Of a stretch of DNA of 33,024 bases, positions 1 through 8,563 are shown in pieces (positions within the stretch are counted from its first letter, which is position 1; the number at the start of each line of letters is the position of its first letter). Under the pieces are notes generated by a model, which was given only the letters and a program-made list of their open reading frames with translations, was not told the origin of the DNA and ran no database searches. Made by a program: the position numbers and the translations under genes. Source of the stretch: Dehalococcoidia bacterium (lineage in GTDB: Bacteria > Chloroflexota > Dehalococcoidia > Lucifugimonadales > Lucifugimonadaceae); the NCBI GenBank assembly GCA_009693115.1, contig SHXW01000026.1, positions 1 through 33,024 on the forward strand. Reading direction: 5' to 3'.

Positions 1-320
1 CGTCATAGGAGCCGCAGGAGCCTTCAGCCTCCGTCATCCCGATTCCGGCTTGCTGTGAACGGGATCTGGGGCGGGGATATATGCCAAAGCCGTGCGCAAC
101 AGCCCGGATTCCTCCCTGCGCTGCGCACCGGTTCGGAATGACGGCAACAGCCTGACGCCGGGCCATGGAGCGGGACGAGCGCCTCCGGCGTGGAAGAGGG
201 TTGGGGGAGGCGAGTCCTCACAGGTTTCCCATTCTGTGGGCGACTCAGACATACTCTGAAGTGCCACATGTAACATTTGCGCCGCTACTGCCGCTTCGGT
301 TGACGCAGCCCGGGTAACCC
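1..320. other. Non-coding stretch upstream of pstB
   Basis: No convincing coding region is seen here. The minus-strand open frames crossing it have no recognisable domain and run through a dispersed palindromic repeat at 33-142. The remainder (about 145-320) is the immediate upstream region of pstB and should hold its leader if pstB has its own promoter. I see no clear -35/-10 pair or ribosome binding site. Other pst genes (pstS, pstC, pstA), if adjacent, would lie left of the window. Confidence 0.5.
33..142. repeat. Dispersed palindromic intergenic repeat, family 1, copy A
   Basis: The ends are a near-perfect inverted repeat, GTCATCCCGA at 33-42 and TCGGAATGAC at 133-142 (9 of 10 pair). The interior shares ATCTGGGGCGGGGA (64-77) exactly with copy C at 14467-14480. 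Three more elements with the same architecture (about 103-120 bp, ends of the type GTCATTCNGA) lie at 13715-13825, 14433-14535 and 16211-16330. It resembles a short non-autonomous palindromic element, but no transposase is present. Confidence 0.7.
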
Positions 321-1181
321 ATGGCCGTTTCACCAGAAAACCCCGCCGCTCAGGAGAAAACCCTCTCGGAGGGCGCGTCCGAGCAAAACATCGAGCGTTT
401 TGACGCTGGCGAGGTGGTGATCGAGACGCGTGCGGTTTCCGTCACATATGGTCACAAAGCGCCGAAGGCGGCGATCGAGAAGGTCACCTTCCAGATCCCG
501 CGCAACAAGGTCGTCGCTCTGATCGGCCCGTCCGGCTGCGGCAAGAGCACGCTCATCCGGTGTTTCAACCGCATGAACGAATTGATCCCCGGCGCGAAGG
601 TGCATGGCGACGTCCTCTTCAACGGAGAGAATATCTACCTGCCCAGGGTGGACCCGACCGAGATCCGTTTCCGGATCGGGATGGTGTTTCAGCGCGCCAA
701 CCCGTTTCCCAAGAGTATTTTTGAGAACGTAGCATTCGGCCTCCGCATTAACGGCCTGAAGGGAGACCTGGACGAGGTTGTCGAAAAATCGCTCCGCCGC
801 GCCGCTCTCTGGGACGAGGTGAAGGACAGGCTGAAGGACTCTGGCCTCAGCCTATCCGGCGGGCAGCAGCAGAGGTTGTGTCTGGCGAGGGCCCTGGCGG
901 TTGAACCGGAGGTGGTGTTGATGGATGAGCCGGCTTCAGCCCTTGACCCAATTTCAACGGCACGTATCGAGGATCTGATCACTGAACTCAGCGCCCAGGT
1001 GACCATCCTGATCGTCACGCACAACATGCAGCAGGCGGCCCGCATCGCAGACTACGCGGCGGTCCTGATGGCGGGCGAGGAGCGCGTGGGCCGTCTTATT
1101 GAATACGGTACGAACGCCCAGGTCTTTGGCAACCCGAAGGACCACCGCACCGAGGCCTATGTGACGGGACGCATCGGATAG
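321..1181 (+). CDS. pstB: Phosphate ABC transporter ATP-binding protein PstB
   Basis: This is the ATPase subunit of the high-affinity phosphate importer PstSCAB, acting on the cytoplasmic face of the membrane. The 286-residue protein has all ABC motifs: Walker [10 protein letters not shown] at 69-77, Q-loop in [10 protein letters not shown] around 124, signature LSGGQQQR at 178-185, Walker [14 protein letters not shown] at 198-210, and switch His at 234. The segment [18 protein letters not shown] is the PstB-type Q-loop region (FQ..NPFP.SI..NV..G), which separates it from other ABC ATPases. The first 30 residues are a poorly conserved extension, so translation could begin a little downstream. 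No good Shine-Dalgarno is seen before the ATG. phoU follows directly on the same strand, as is usual for pst operons. Confidence 0.93.
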   Translation: MAVSPENPAAQEKTLSEGASEQNIERFDAGEVVIETRAVSVTYGHKAPKAAIEKVTFQIPRNKVVALIGPSGCGKSTLIRCFNRMNELIPGAKVHGDVLFNGENIYLPRVDPTEIRFRIGMVFQRANPFPKSIFENVAFGLRINGLKGDLDEVVEKSLRRAALWDEVKDRLKDSGLSLSGGQQQRLCLARALAVEPEVVLMDEPASALDPISTARIEDLITELSAQVTILIVTHNMQQAARIADYAAVLMAGEERVGRLIEYGTNAQVFGNPKDHRTEAYVTGRIG

Positions 1182-1240
1182 TCGCCGCAGGACGGGCATC
1201 CCCAATGCCTGCGCCACGGAAACAAGAGGAGATGGAACAG

Positions 1241-1939
1241 GTGACGCACGCCCGGCAGTCATTTGACCGTGACCTGGGGCACCTCGAGGCGGAGGTGATC
1301 CTCATGAGCGGCCTGGTGGAAAACTCGATATTCAACGCGCTCGATGCCCTGAAAGGCCGCGATCTGGAACTTTCGCGCCGGGTCGTCGAGGAGGACGAGC
1401 GCGTGAACAAGAAGCGTTACGAGGTGGAGATCGCCTGCGTGGAGATGCTCAGGCGCGAGGCGCCGGTGGCGAGCGACCTGCGGCGCATTGTCTCCATCCT
1501 CCTGATTTCGAGCGAGCTGGAGCGCATGGGCGACTACGCCAAGGGCATCGCACGCTTGAGCCTGCGGATGGGGGCGGATGCGCCGCTCAAGGAACTGGTG
1601 GACATACCGCGCATGGCCGAGCTTTCTGTCACGATGCTGAAGCGGAGCCTGGAGGCGTTTCTGGAGCGCGACCCCGCCGCGGTGGAGAGGATGGCAGCGA
1701 GCCTGGCCGGTGATGACGATGCCGTTGATGAGCTTTACAGCCGCGTGCAGCACGATCTGTTCGGGCTCATGAAGAAGAGCCCGGACAACGTCGAGCGGGC
1801 GACGTACCTGCTCTGGGCGGCGCACAACGTGGAGCGTATAGCGGACCGCGCCACCAATATTGCGGAGCGGGCAGTGTTCCAGGTGTCAGGGCGGGTGGTC
1901 AGCATCTCGGGCGGCGTGACGAAGGTGCAGTCCGGGTAG
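1241..1939 (+). CDS. phoU: Phosphate transport regulator PhoU
   Basis: PhoU is a cytoplasmic protein that links the Pst transporter to the PhoR/PhoB-type phosphate signalling system and restrains phosphate uptake. The protein is two tandem three-helix PhoU repeats. Each carries the metal-cluster type E/DxxxD motif: ELERMGDYA at about 92-100 and NVERIADRA at about 196-204. I place the start at GTG 1241 because AGAGGAG sits nine bases upstream and the resulting N-terminus (THARQSFDRDL) fits the family. An in-frame ATG at 1205 gives 12 extra residues but has no ribosome binding site. The gene is 59 bases after pstB and probably cotranscribed. No phoR/phoB is in the window. Confidence 0.92.
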   Translation: MTHARQSFDRDLGHLEAEVILMSGLVENSIFNALDALKGRDLELSRRVVEEDERVNKKRYEVEIACVEMLRREAPVASDLRRIVSILLISSELERMGDYAKGIARLSLRMGADAPLKELVDIPRMAELSVTMLKRSLEAFLERDPAAVERMAASLAGDDDAVDELYSRVQHDLFGLMKKSPDNVERATYLLWAAHNVERIADRATNIAERAVFQVSGRVVSISGGVTKVQSG

Positions 1940-2093
1940 CAGGCGCCAGCGGGTTTATCCCGGTAGCGATGGGGGTTGTCCCTTCACCCTTTCACCGAGC
2001 CTTGCCGTGCGTACGCCCCGTTGGGCAGGGGGCGGCGACCCGCGCCAGCGTTCCCGGCGTACATCGGCAGGGAGCCGGATCTTGTGGCCGTGT

Positions 2094-3371
2094 CTAGCCT
2101 AGGCCCGCGGCCTCGTTTATCCCGCGCTGATAGGCGGACACACTGCCGGACAGCACGTCTGACAGTTTCACGGGCTTGCCGGACTCGCCGGATTCAAGCA
2201 CGGCGTAAAGCAGGCCAAGTGCCTTCATGCCGTCCTCGGGGCCAACCTCGGGCTCCCGCTGGTTTTCGATGGCCTCCACGAAGTCCTGGTATTCGATGGC
2301 GATGACCTTGCGGTCTATCTCCTCGAAGGGCATTTCGTACGAAGCCATCCTGCGGTGGCCTCCCCAGAGCGCAGCGGTCTTGTCATCAAGACGCCAGTCC
2401 GGGACGAGCTTGAGCAGCGCGTCTCCCTTGATAGTTGAGCCGTCCTGGCGGCGTATTTCCGGCCCCTTGCCGGAACGGCTGGGCGAGCGCACAAGCGTCC
2501 CTTCGCTTCCGTGGACCGTCTCTGCGCCAAGGCGGTATCCGGGCGACGCGTCGGTCATGGTGAGCTGGCCGATCGCGCCTGACTCGAACCTGATGACCGC
2601 GAACGCGGAGTCAATGGCGTCCTGCTCCATGCCGCCCTGTGTCCGCTGCTCGGCCTGCTCGCGGTGGGCATAGAACTTGGCCAGGTTGGCATTCATCTGC
2701 GTCATGGACTTGAACTCTCTTGAGGGGCGCAGCACGGCGGTCTGAGCGTGCACGGTATCAACGCCGCCCATGAGATAGAGCAGCAGGTCAGCGTTGTGCA
2801 CCCCGGCGTCCATGACTATGCCGCCCGCGGCGTTTTTGCTCGCCCGCCATGCCGTACCGTGCATGATGCCGTCCGACCCTGAGACGGCGATGTCCAGCGC
2901 GAGGTATGGCCTGCCTATGGCACCGGCCTCGATGAGCGCCTTGCCCAGGCGGTTCATTGGGTCTCGCCGGAAGTTCTCAGCGACTGAGAGGATCCTGTCC
3001 GCCTTCTTCGCTGCGTCCGCCATCATCTGGGACGCCCTGATGGTCAGGCCCATGGGCTTTTCGGTCATCACGTGTTTGCCCGCTTCAAGGGCCTGGATGG
3101 CGAAGGAGTGGTGCATGCGGGTGTCGGTGACGACCTCTACGGCGTCGAGGCCGCGTTCCTGTTCCAGCATCCGTTGGAAGTCCGTGTACGCCTTCGGGCG
3201 TCGGCCTGTTGCCTTTTCGACTTCGTCGGCAATGCGTTCCGCAGCGGCCTCGTGGAGGTCGCACACTGCGGCGAGGTTCAGGGACTCGAAGGTGCGGCGG
3301 GCCTCGATGTAACCCATCGCGTGGCGGAGTCCCATGCCCCCGCAACCCACCATGGCGAAGTTAACGGTCAT
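2094..3371 (-). CDS. Gfo/Idh/MocA family NAD(P)-dependent oxidoreductase
   Basis: This is a sugar or cyclitol dehydrogenase of the Gfo/Idh/MocA family, about 425 residues and soluble. The N-terminal Rossmann fold begins with the dinucleotide motif GCGGMG at about 9-14. The family's EKP motif (TEKPMG) is at about 104-106, with the catalytic lysine. The segment GGIVMDAGVHNADLL, near residue 192, carries the usual catalytic histidine. The start is ATG 3371 because GGAG lies seven bases upstream and the Rossmann strand begins immediately; a longer frame to 3404 has no ribosome binding site. The substrate cannot be read from sequence. It lies downstream of fabF on the same strand but separated by about 260 bases, so it may be transcribed alone. 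A uronate-dehydrogenase-like gene and a ROK kinase elsewhere in the window also point to carbohydrate use. Confidence 0.88.
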   Translation of the reverse strand: MTVNFAMVGCGGMGLRHAMGYIEARRTFESLNLAAVCDLHEAAAERIADEVEKATGRRPKAYTDFQRMLEQERGLDAVEVVTDTRMHHSFAIQALEAGKHVMTEKPMGLTIRASQMMADAAKKADRILSVAENFRRDPMNRLGKALIEAGAIGRPYLALDIAVSGSDGIMHGTAWRASKNAAGGIVMDAGVHNADLLLYLMGGVDTVHAQTAVLRPSREFKSMTQMNANLAKFYAHREQAEQRTQGGMEQDAIDSAFAVIRFESGAIGQLTMTDASPGYRLGAETVHGSEGTLVRSPSRSGKGPEIRRQDGSTIKGDALLKLVPDWRLDDKTAALWGGHRRMASYEMPFEEIDRKVIAIEYQDFVEAIENQREPEVGPEDGMKALGLLYAVLESGESGKPVKLSDVLSGSVSAYQRGINEAAGLG

Positions 3372-3408
3372 TGCGCTGCTCCGTGGGATTGCAGGCCACT
3401 GCACGCTC

Positions 3409-3425
3409 TGAGCCTGTCGAAGGGC
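3409..3425. repeat. Short dispersed repeat fragment
   Basis: The sequence TGAGCCTGTCGAAGGGC resembles a word I know from intergenic palindromic repeats of several bacterial groups. It sits in the 262-base gap between fabF and the Gfo/Idh/MocA gene, which otherwise shows nothing recognisable. I do not see its inverted partner nearby, so it may be a degraded half-element. Confidence 0.35.
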
Positions 3426-3633
3426 CCCGTTTCCCTTCTGGGCGCGAGAAGCTGGCGAGAGGGTCGGAAATCACGGCCGAGGTCTTTCATTGCGTTCGTG
3501 ATGTTTGGGGAGGCGGGCGGGTGTCCGCTCTACACTTGCAGGAAGGTTGGGTTGAGAGGTCGTATTCCCGCTACATGGGAGGGATAGGGTCAGGGTGTGG
3601 ATCGCGAATGCCCTTTCCCGCGGGGCAGGGGGC

Positions 3634-4890
3634 CTACGGTACGAATCTCTTGATGACGACGCAGGCGTTCTGCCCGCCGAACCCGAAGCTGTTTGACAGC
3701 ACCACCTTCACGTCCGCCTTGCGCGCCACGTTGGGTACATAGTCGAGGTCGCAGGCGGGGTCGGGTGTCTCATAGTTCGCAGTCGGGTGGATGATTCCGT
3801 CCTGGATGGTCTTGATGCAGGCGACGGCCTCGAGTGCGCCGGACGCGCCAAGAGCGTGGCCGATCATGGACTTGGTTGAGGATATGGGTATGCCGCGCGC
3901 CCGCTCGCCGAAGACCTTTTTTATGGCGAGAGTCTCCGTGGCGTCATTGATGGGTGTGGATGTGCCGTGGGCGTTGATGTAGTCGATGTCCTCGATCGTG
4001 ATGCCTGCGTCCTTTATGGCGAAAGACATGGCCTTCGCCGCGCCCCTTCCCTCGGAGTGGGGCTGGACCAGGTGGAAGGCGTCCGAAGTGACGCCCCAGC
4101 CAGCGATCTCGGCATGGATGCTGGCGCCGCGGGCCAGAGCGTGGTCGAGGCTCTCGACGATGAGCGCGGCCGCGCCCTCTGCGGGTGCGAAGCCGTCGCG
4201 GTCTTTGTCAAACGGGCGTGACGCGCGGTCAGGGGCGTCATTGCGCCGGGTGAGCGCTCCGATGGTGCAGAAGCCCCCCATGCCGATCTCTGAGATGCCG
4301 GCTTCGGTCCCGCCGGTGATGACGATGTCAGCCGCGCCACGGCGGACCACCTCAGTGGCCTCGCCTATGGCCTGTGTGCCCGCGGCGCAGGCCGTTATGC
4401 ACGTGCTGGTGTAACCCGTGGCACCGAACATGCGGCTGATGTTGGCCGCTGCCATGTTCACGAGCATGCCCGGGATGAAGAACGGGCTGACGCGCATCCC
4501 GCCTTTTGCGATCATGATCCGCACCTGCTGCTCTGTCTCTGGCAGGCCGCCTGCGCCGCACCCCATCAGCACACCGATGCGGTCCGGGTCCTCCTTCGCC
4601 ATGTCTATCTTCGAGTCCGCCATAGCCTGCACTGCGGCTGCGACAGCGAGCTGGGAGAAGCGGGCCAGGCGCTTTACCTCTTTGGGGTCCATGTACCGCG
4701 ACGGGTCGAAGCCCTTGACCTCTCCGCCGATCTTGCACGGGTAGGCCTCCGTGCTGCACAGCGTCAGGGGCGCGATGCCCGACCGGCCCGCCTTGAGGCC
4801 GTTCCAGAATTCGTCCACCGTCACTCCGAGCGCAGACATCGCGCCCATGCCAGTGATGACGACTCTCTTCCTGCTGTCCTGTGCGGTCAT
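3634..4890 (-). CDS. fabF: Beta-ketoacyl-ACP synthase II (FabF)
   Basis: FabF condenses malonyl-ACP with acyl-ACP in the elongation cycle of type II fatty acid synthesis. The predicted protein has 418 residues, the usual length. The thiolase-fold catalytic triad is visible: Cys168 in TACAAGTQ, His308 in NAHGTST, and His345 in SMIGHALGA. The GFGGQN motif (403-408) is near the C-terminus. The start is ATG 4890 (MTAQDSRKRVVITGMG), where the conserved first strand begins. The open frame extends 75 codons further upstream, but that part overlaps the end of folC and has no homology features. It sits 79 bases downstream of folC on the same strand. Acyl carrier protein and other fab genes are not nearby, so it is detached from a standard fab cluster. 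Confidence 0.95.
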   Translation of the reverse strand: MTAQDSRKRVVITGMGAMSALGVTVDEFWNGLKAGRSGIAPLTLCSTEAYPCKIGGEVKGFDPSRYMDPKEVKRLARFSQLAVAAAVQAMADSKIDMAKEDPDRIGVLMGCGAGGLPETEQQVRIMIAKGGMRVSPFFIPGMLVNMAAANISRMFGATGYTSTCITACAAGTQAIGEATEVVRRGAADIVITGGTEAGISEIGMGGFCTIGALTRRNDAPDRASRPFDKDRDGFAPAEGAAALIVESLDHALARGASIHAEIAGWGVTSDAFHLVQPHSEGRGAAKAMSFAIKDAGITIEDIDYINAHGTSTPINDATETLAIKKVFGERARGIPISSTKSMIGHALGASGALEAVACIKTIQDGIIHPTANYETPDPACDLDYVPNVARKADVKVVLSNSFGFGGQNACVVIKRFVP

Positions 4891-4969
4891 GCTGAATTTG
4901 CCTGCTGGTGAGCGAGACAGTCCCGCCCCGCTATTCCGGTGGGCCAGTGGCAGTTCTGCCAGACCCGGA

Positions 4970-6391
4970 CTACACGCCTGCCACGGTATACGGCAGGGTG
5001 AACGGCCCCTTGAGGTCGGGATACAGCTCGGGCCGGATACCTCTGAGTAGTTCAACGGCCTCGGCGGCGATAAAAAGTGAGCCCGTGGCGACGATGATGC
5101 CGTTCGGTCCAGCAAGCTGGCGCGCCATTTCCAGTGCCGAGGCTGTGTCCGACGCTGACGCTGCTGGTGTCACTTTATCTTTTTCCAGCGCAGCCGCGAA
5201 GTCGGCGGCAGGGACGGCCTTCGGGTGGCGTGACTGTGTGACTATGAGCTTCGCGTTGCGTGGACGCCCGGACGCCCCGCCATGACGCATGAGCGTGCGC
5301 GCCGTTGCCGTGTAGTCATGACCGAACGTGCCGCCAATGACGTATATCACCGGCGAACGTGTGGCGAAGTGACGATCGATCGTGGCGGCCAGAGTGCGGG
5401 CCGAGGCTTCATTGTGTGCGCCGTCGGCCAAGATCATCGGCGGGCCGTGCGTGACAATCTCGGCGCGCGCCGGCCACTTCACTTCGCGCAGGCCGCGCGC
5501 AATGGAAGCTGTTGTCACATTGAACCCACTGGCGGCCAAGGCCTCCAGTGCGGCGACGGCGGAGCGGGCGTTATCTATCTGGTGCGGGCCGAGCAGCGGC
5601 AGGGTGATGTGGTGTTCACCCAGCCTGCCGAGCAGGATGAACTTCTGCGGCCCTTCCGACGGCGGCTCTTCGGAGACGAGCGCGGCGGCGGACATGGCGT
5701 CAGTGAGCGGCGCCTGCGTTTCGCTGGCGACCCTCTCTAGGACGCGCCGTGCCTCCGGCTCCTGCCTGCCAGTCACGACTCCCACGCCCGGCTTGATGAT
5801 GCCCGCCTTCTCCAGAGCGATCTTGGCGATGGTGTCACCGAGGATGAGGACGTGGTCTAGGCTGATGGGCGTGATGACGCTGATGGCGGGCTGCACGAGG
5901 TTTGTGGCGTCAAGCCTTCCCCCCATGCCTACCTCGATCACCGCTGCGCCGCACCGGGTGTCCCGGAAGTGGACGAAGGCCATCGCCGTGAGGAGCTCGA
6001 AGACGCTTACCCGTCCAAGCGTGTCTTGCGCTGCCATGGCCTCAACGTCAGGCCACAGGCGCTCCATGAGGGCGGCGAACTCCTCTCCGGAGATGGGCTG
6101 GCCGTCTATCTGGATGCGTTCCGTGAACCTGTGCAGGTGCGGCGACGTGTAAAGGCCGGTGCGGTATCCGGCGGCGCGCAGGCACGAGGCGATCATGGCT
6201 GACGTGCTGCCTTTGCCCTTCGATCCGGCCACATGCACGGCTGGCACGGCAAGGTGGGGGTCGCCCACTCTGGCGAGGAGGGCTTCCATCCGTTTGAGGT
6301 GCCAGCTGGGAGGTTCGCCGGCGCGCGACTTTCGCTCGAAATCGGCGAGCGTGAGCATCTGGTCTATGGCTTCTCTGTATGAAAAAGGCAT
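4970..6391 (-). CDS. folC: Dihydrofolate synthase / folylpolyglutamate synthase (FolC)
   Basis: FolC adds glutamate to dihydropteroate and/or to tetrahydrofolate, retaining folates in the cytoplasm. It belongs to the Mur ligase superfamily. Visible motifs, numbered from ATG 6391 (473 residues), are the P-loop GSKGKGST at 56-63, TSPHL at 82-86, EVGMGGRLDATN at 153-164, WPAR at 306-309 and DGAHN at 323-327, the last marking the C-terminal glutamate-ligase domain. The start MPFSYREAIDQML resembles the family N-terminus. ATG 6427 would add 12 residues, and neither start has a clear Shine-Dalgarno. The protein is about 50 residues longer than E. coli FolC. fabF follows on the same strand after 79 bases. 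Whether it has one or both activities cannot be told from sequence. Confidence 0.93.
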   Translation of the reverse strand: MPFSYREAIDQMLTLADFERKSRAGEPPSWHLKRMEALLARVGDPHLAVPAVHVAGSKGKGSTSAMIASCLRAAGYRTGLYTSPHLHRFTERIQIDGQPISGEEFAALMERLWPDVEAMAAQDTLGRVSVFELLTAMAFVHFRDTRCGAAVIEVGMGGRLDATNLVQPAISVITPISLDHVLILGDTIAKIALEKAGIIKPGVGVVTGRQEPEARRVLERVASETQAPLTDAMSAAALVSEEPPSEGPQKFILLGRLGEHHITLPLLGPHQIDNARSAVAALEALAASGFNVTTASIARGLREVKWPARAEIVTHGPPMILADGAHNEASARTLAATIDRHFATRSPVIYVIGGTFGHDYTATARTLMRHGGASGRPRNAKLIVTQSRHPKAVPAADFAAALEKDKVTPAASASDTASALEMARQLAGPNGIIVATGSLFIAAEAVELLRGIRPELYPDLKGPFTLPYTVAGV

Positions 6392-6511
6392 GGGGGTCTG
6401 CTGCCCGGGCGCGGGCACGGCGGCCATCAGGTGGGTTCAGAATGGAAAGTTTACGCCCCGGACAGGCAGGGAACAGGCGGGCGAGTATCCAATAGTGCGG
6501 GCGGTGCGGGC

Positions 6512-6540
6512 CTTCCGCCGCGGTGACGCAATCCTATAAT
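6512..6540 (+). promoter_or_regulatory. Candidate promoter for the MscS-type gene
   Basis: A perfect -10 hexamer TATAAT lies at 6535-6540 on the plus strand. The hexamer 17 bases upstream (CTTCCG, 6512-6517) is a poor -35, so recognition would lean on the -10. It is 86 bases before the TTG start of the mscS-like gene at 6627, in the divergent gap between that gene and folC. Confidence 0.45.
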
Positions 6541-6626
6541 CCGTTCTTACTTGTCCATTCAGCTTGCGCCCGCGACCGCCCGCAGCGCAGCCCTGTCGCA
6601 TGTTTGATTAGAGGAGGCTCTCCACG

Positions 6627-8150
6627 TTGAGAGACTTATTGGGCAACCCCACAGACGGTTCGTTCATGGCCTGGTTTGCAGACCATGGTCTGTACGCGGT
6701 TCTGGTCGTCCTCGGCTGGGCCGTCATCTGGTACATCGCCCACCGGGTCACAGAGGCGTGGATATCACGATCGCTCAAACGGCTGGAAGATAACTGGCTC
6801 CTCGGTGATTTCGTCAGGGAGGATTCTGTCCTGAGGTGGCTGGACGAGATCATCGTCGCGGTCGTGCTGGGCGTGCCAGCCATTTTCGGGGTGCTGGATG
6901 TGCTTGGCGTGGACATGGGCCCGACCTTCAAGGCTGTGCGCGGCTGGTTGGGCGACAGCCTGGTTCCCTGGTTGACTGACCATGGGGTCAAACTGGCCCT
7001 GATCATGCTGGTGGGGTGGCTGGCGAAGCAGATCGTAGCGCGGGCAGTTGTCCGCCTGCTTACGAAGGTCATAGTCAAGGCGACGCAGGAGGAGGAGGAG
7101 CCCCAGGAGGCGAAAAAGCGGGCCGACACGCTCTCCGGAGTGATAGGGGGTATCGTCTCGGTCGTCATCTACCTGGTGGTGCTGTTGACGGCGCTCCAGG
7201 ACTTGAGCGTCCCAGTGGGGCCGTTGATCGGGTCATTGGGACTGGCCGGCGTAGCGGTGGGTTTCGGGTCGCAATGGCTCGTGCGGGACGTGATAGCGGG
7301 GGCCTTCATCATTGGTGAAAACCAGTACCGTAGGGGGGACGTGGTAGAGGTTTCGGGCGTGAGCGGCGTCGTGGAGTCCATCAACCTGCGCCGGACGATG
7401 CTGCGTGACATAGACGGCAAGGTACACATCGTCCCCAACGGCGAGATAAAGGTTGCCTCCAACTTCTCCCGCAAGTGGGCGCGCGTGAACCTGGATATTC
7501 AAGTGGCCTACAAGCACGATATGGACCACGTGTTGAGGGTGATCACGGAAATCTGCCAGCGGATGTCCAGGGAGCCTTATTGGTCGGAAATCATTCTTGA
7601 AGCACCCAAACCTCTGGGGATCACCGCGTTCGAGGCGTCCGGTGTCACCATCAAGGTCCTTGGGATGACCAGACCGATGAAGAACTTTGAAGTCAAGCTG
7701 GAACTGCTTTACCGCATCAAGAAGAGGTTCGATGAAGAGGGGATTGAAATACCGTTCCAGCACATGACGGTCTACTGGGGCGAAGGCGCGCACCCGGCAC
7801 GGGGCGGGAAGGGGTCGACAGAGGAGGCGAAGGCCGCTCAGGCCAGCTTGCAAGAGAAGGCACGGGCCGCGGCCGAGCGGAAAGCCATGGCCGCGGAAGA
7901 GTCAATGGTTCATGCCATCGACGCTGCTGAGAACTCGCTGAGTCACGCATTCGACAGGCTGGCCGCCAGGCGGGCTGAAATTGAAACGGAGACACGGGCC
8001 GGGTATGCCGGTGGATCGCCGGACCTGGCCGGGGACGCCAGAAAGGTGGCCGTGAAGCCAGCGGGCGAGGCGCACAAGTCCACTGGCAAGCTTTCTGATG
8101 AGGCGCGCAAGACGGCCGACAAGTTGAAAGGTTCGGACGATAGCGAATAG
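6627..8150 (+). CDS. MscS-family mechanosensitive ion channel with long charged C-terminal tail
   Basis: This is a small-conductance mechanosensitive channel homologue that would open under membrane tension to release solutes on hypo-osmotic shock. Hydrophobic segments are at about 22-40, 73-95, 121-140 and 170-191, followed by the Gly/Ala-rich pore helix at 197-231 (LGLAGVAVGFGSQWLVRDVIAG). The MscS beta domain contains ENQYRRGDVVEV and VPNGEI (269-274). The start is TTG 6627, chosen because GAGGAG lies ten bases upstream. Residues about 392-507 form an unusual Ala/Glu/Lys-rich hydrophilic tail predicted to be helical, after the normal channel fold has ended. The family is clear; gating properties and ion preference cannot be inferred. 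It is transcribed away from folC and is not obviously in an operon. Confidence 0.9.
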   Translation: MRDLLGNPTDGSFMAWFADHGLYAVLVVLGWAVIWYIAHRVTEAWISRSLKRLEDNWLLGDFVREDSVLRWLDEIIVAVVLGVPAIFGVLDVLGVDMGPTFKAVRGWLGDSLVPWLTDHGVKLALIMLVGWLAKQIVARAVVRLLTKVIVKATQEEEEPQEAKKRADTLSGVIGGIVSVVIYLVVLLTALQDLSVPVGPLIGSLGLAGVAVGFGSQWLVRDVIAGAFIIGENQYRRGDVVEVSGVSGVVESINLRRTMLRDIDGKVHIVPNGEIKVASNFSRKWARVNLDIQVAYKHDMDHVLRVITEICQRMSREPYWSEIILEAPKPLGITAFEASGVTIKVLGMTRPMKNFEVKLELLYRIKKRFDEEGIEIPFQHMTVYWGEGAHPARGGKGSTEEAKAAQASLQEKARAAAERKAMAAEESMVHAIDAAENSLSHAFDRLAARRAEIETETRAGYAGGSPDLAGDARKVAVKPAGEAHKSTGKLSDEARKTADKLKGSDDSE

Positions 8151-8563
8151 GCGTGATCTTCACGTTCCTCAACCGGGGGGACGGGGATTCGGAATAGATC
8201 CGACACCCTCAGGTCAACCCATGGAGCAACCGGGCCGCCAACCTGTTCCTAGAGCGACATTGGGGCCAGCCCCAATTTTGAAGATGGTGCCAGGATATCG
8301 GTGTCTGCCAATGTCAAATGTGATGACTGTCCTGCATCAGGCAGCCTGCGCATCCCGCGCATGGAGAAGGCCATCTGCGCCGGGCATCCGTTGTCGCCCC
8401 TCCATTGGTAACATTGCCGCGATCCCGGCTTGCCGGGATCGCGTCCGGGCGTCTCTCCTGTCCCTCAATGGTGGATGCCTCTCCCCCGGCCCGCGCCAGC
8501 GTAGTGCGGGCATCCTCCTCCCGCTCGGAGAGTGGACTCTGAGATAGTCACTGAAGGCAAACT
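8151..8563. other. Non-coding stretch with hairpins between mscS-like gene and tldD
   Basis: No gene is supported in these 413 bases. An open frame at 8221-8547 on the plus strand encodes an arginine/proline-rich product without a recognisable domain or ribosome binding site. The stretch holds a hairpin ATTGGGGC/GCCCCAAT at 8259-8276 with a two-base spacer and a stronger one at 8419-8442. It also has a CTCTCC/GGAGAG-rich segment around 8450-8535 resembling the other intergenic repeat debris of this window. Confidence 0.5.
8419..8442. repeat. Perfect 10-bp inverted repeat (hairpin)
   Basis: GCGATCCCGG at 8419-8428 and CCGGGATCGC at 8433-8442 are perfectly complementary around a four-base CTTG loop. 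No T-run follows on either strand, so it is not a standard intrinsic terminator. It may stabilise a transcript or be part of a mobile palindrome. Confidence 0.6.

Noticed and set aside
34-333. Minus-strand open frames at 24-333
   Set aside because: They read through a palindromic repeat, lack a ribosome binding site and show no recognisable domain.
1976-2305. Plus-strand open frame overlapping the 3' end of the Gfo/Idh/MocA gene
   Set aside because: Arginine/proline-rich product typical of a GC-rich shadow frame; the minus-strand gene has clear family motifs.
4891-5115. 75-codon N-terminal extension of FabF
   Set aside because: It overlaps the folC 3' end and does not resemble a fatty acid synthase N-terminus; the thiolase fold starts at the internal ATG.
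8221-8547. Possible small gene upstream of tldD
   Set aside because: No ribosome binding site, low-complexity composition, and the frame runs through two hairpins.
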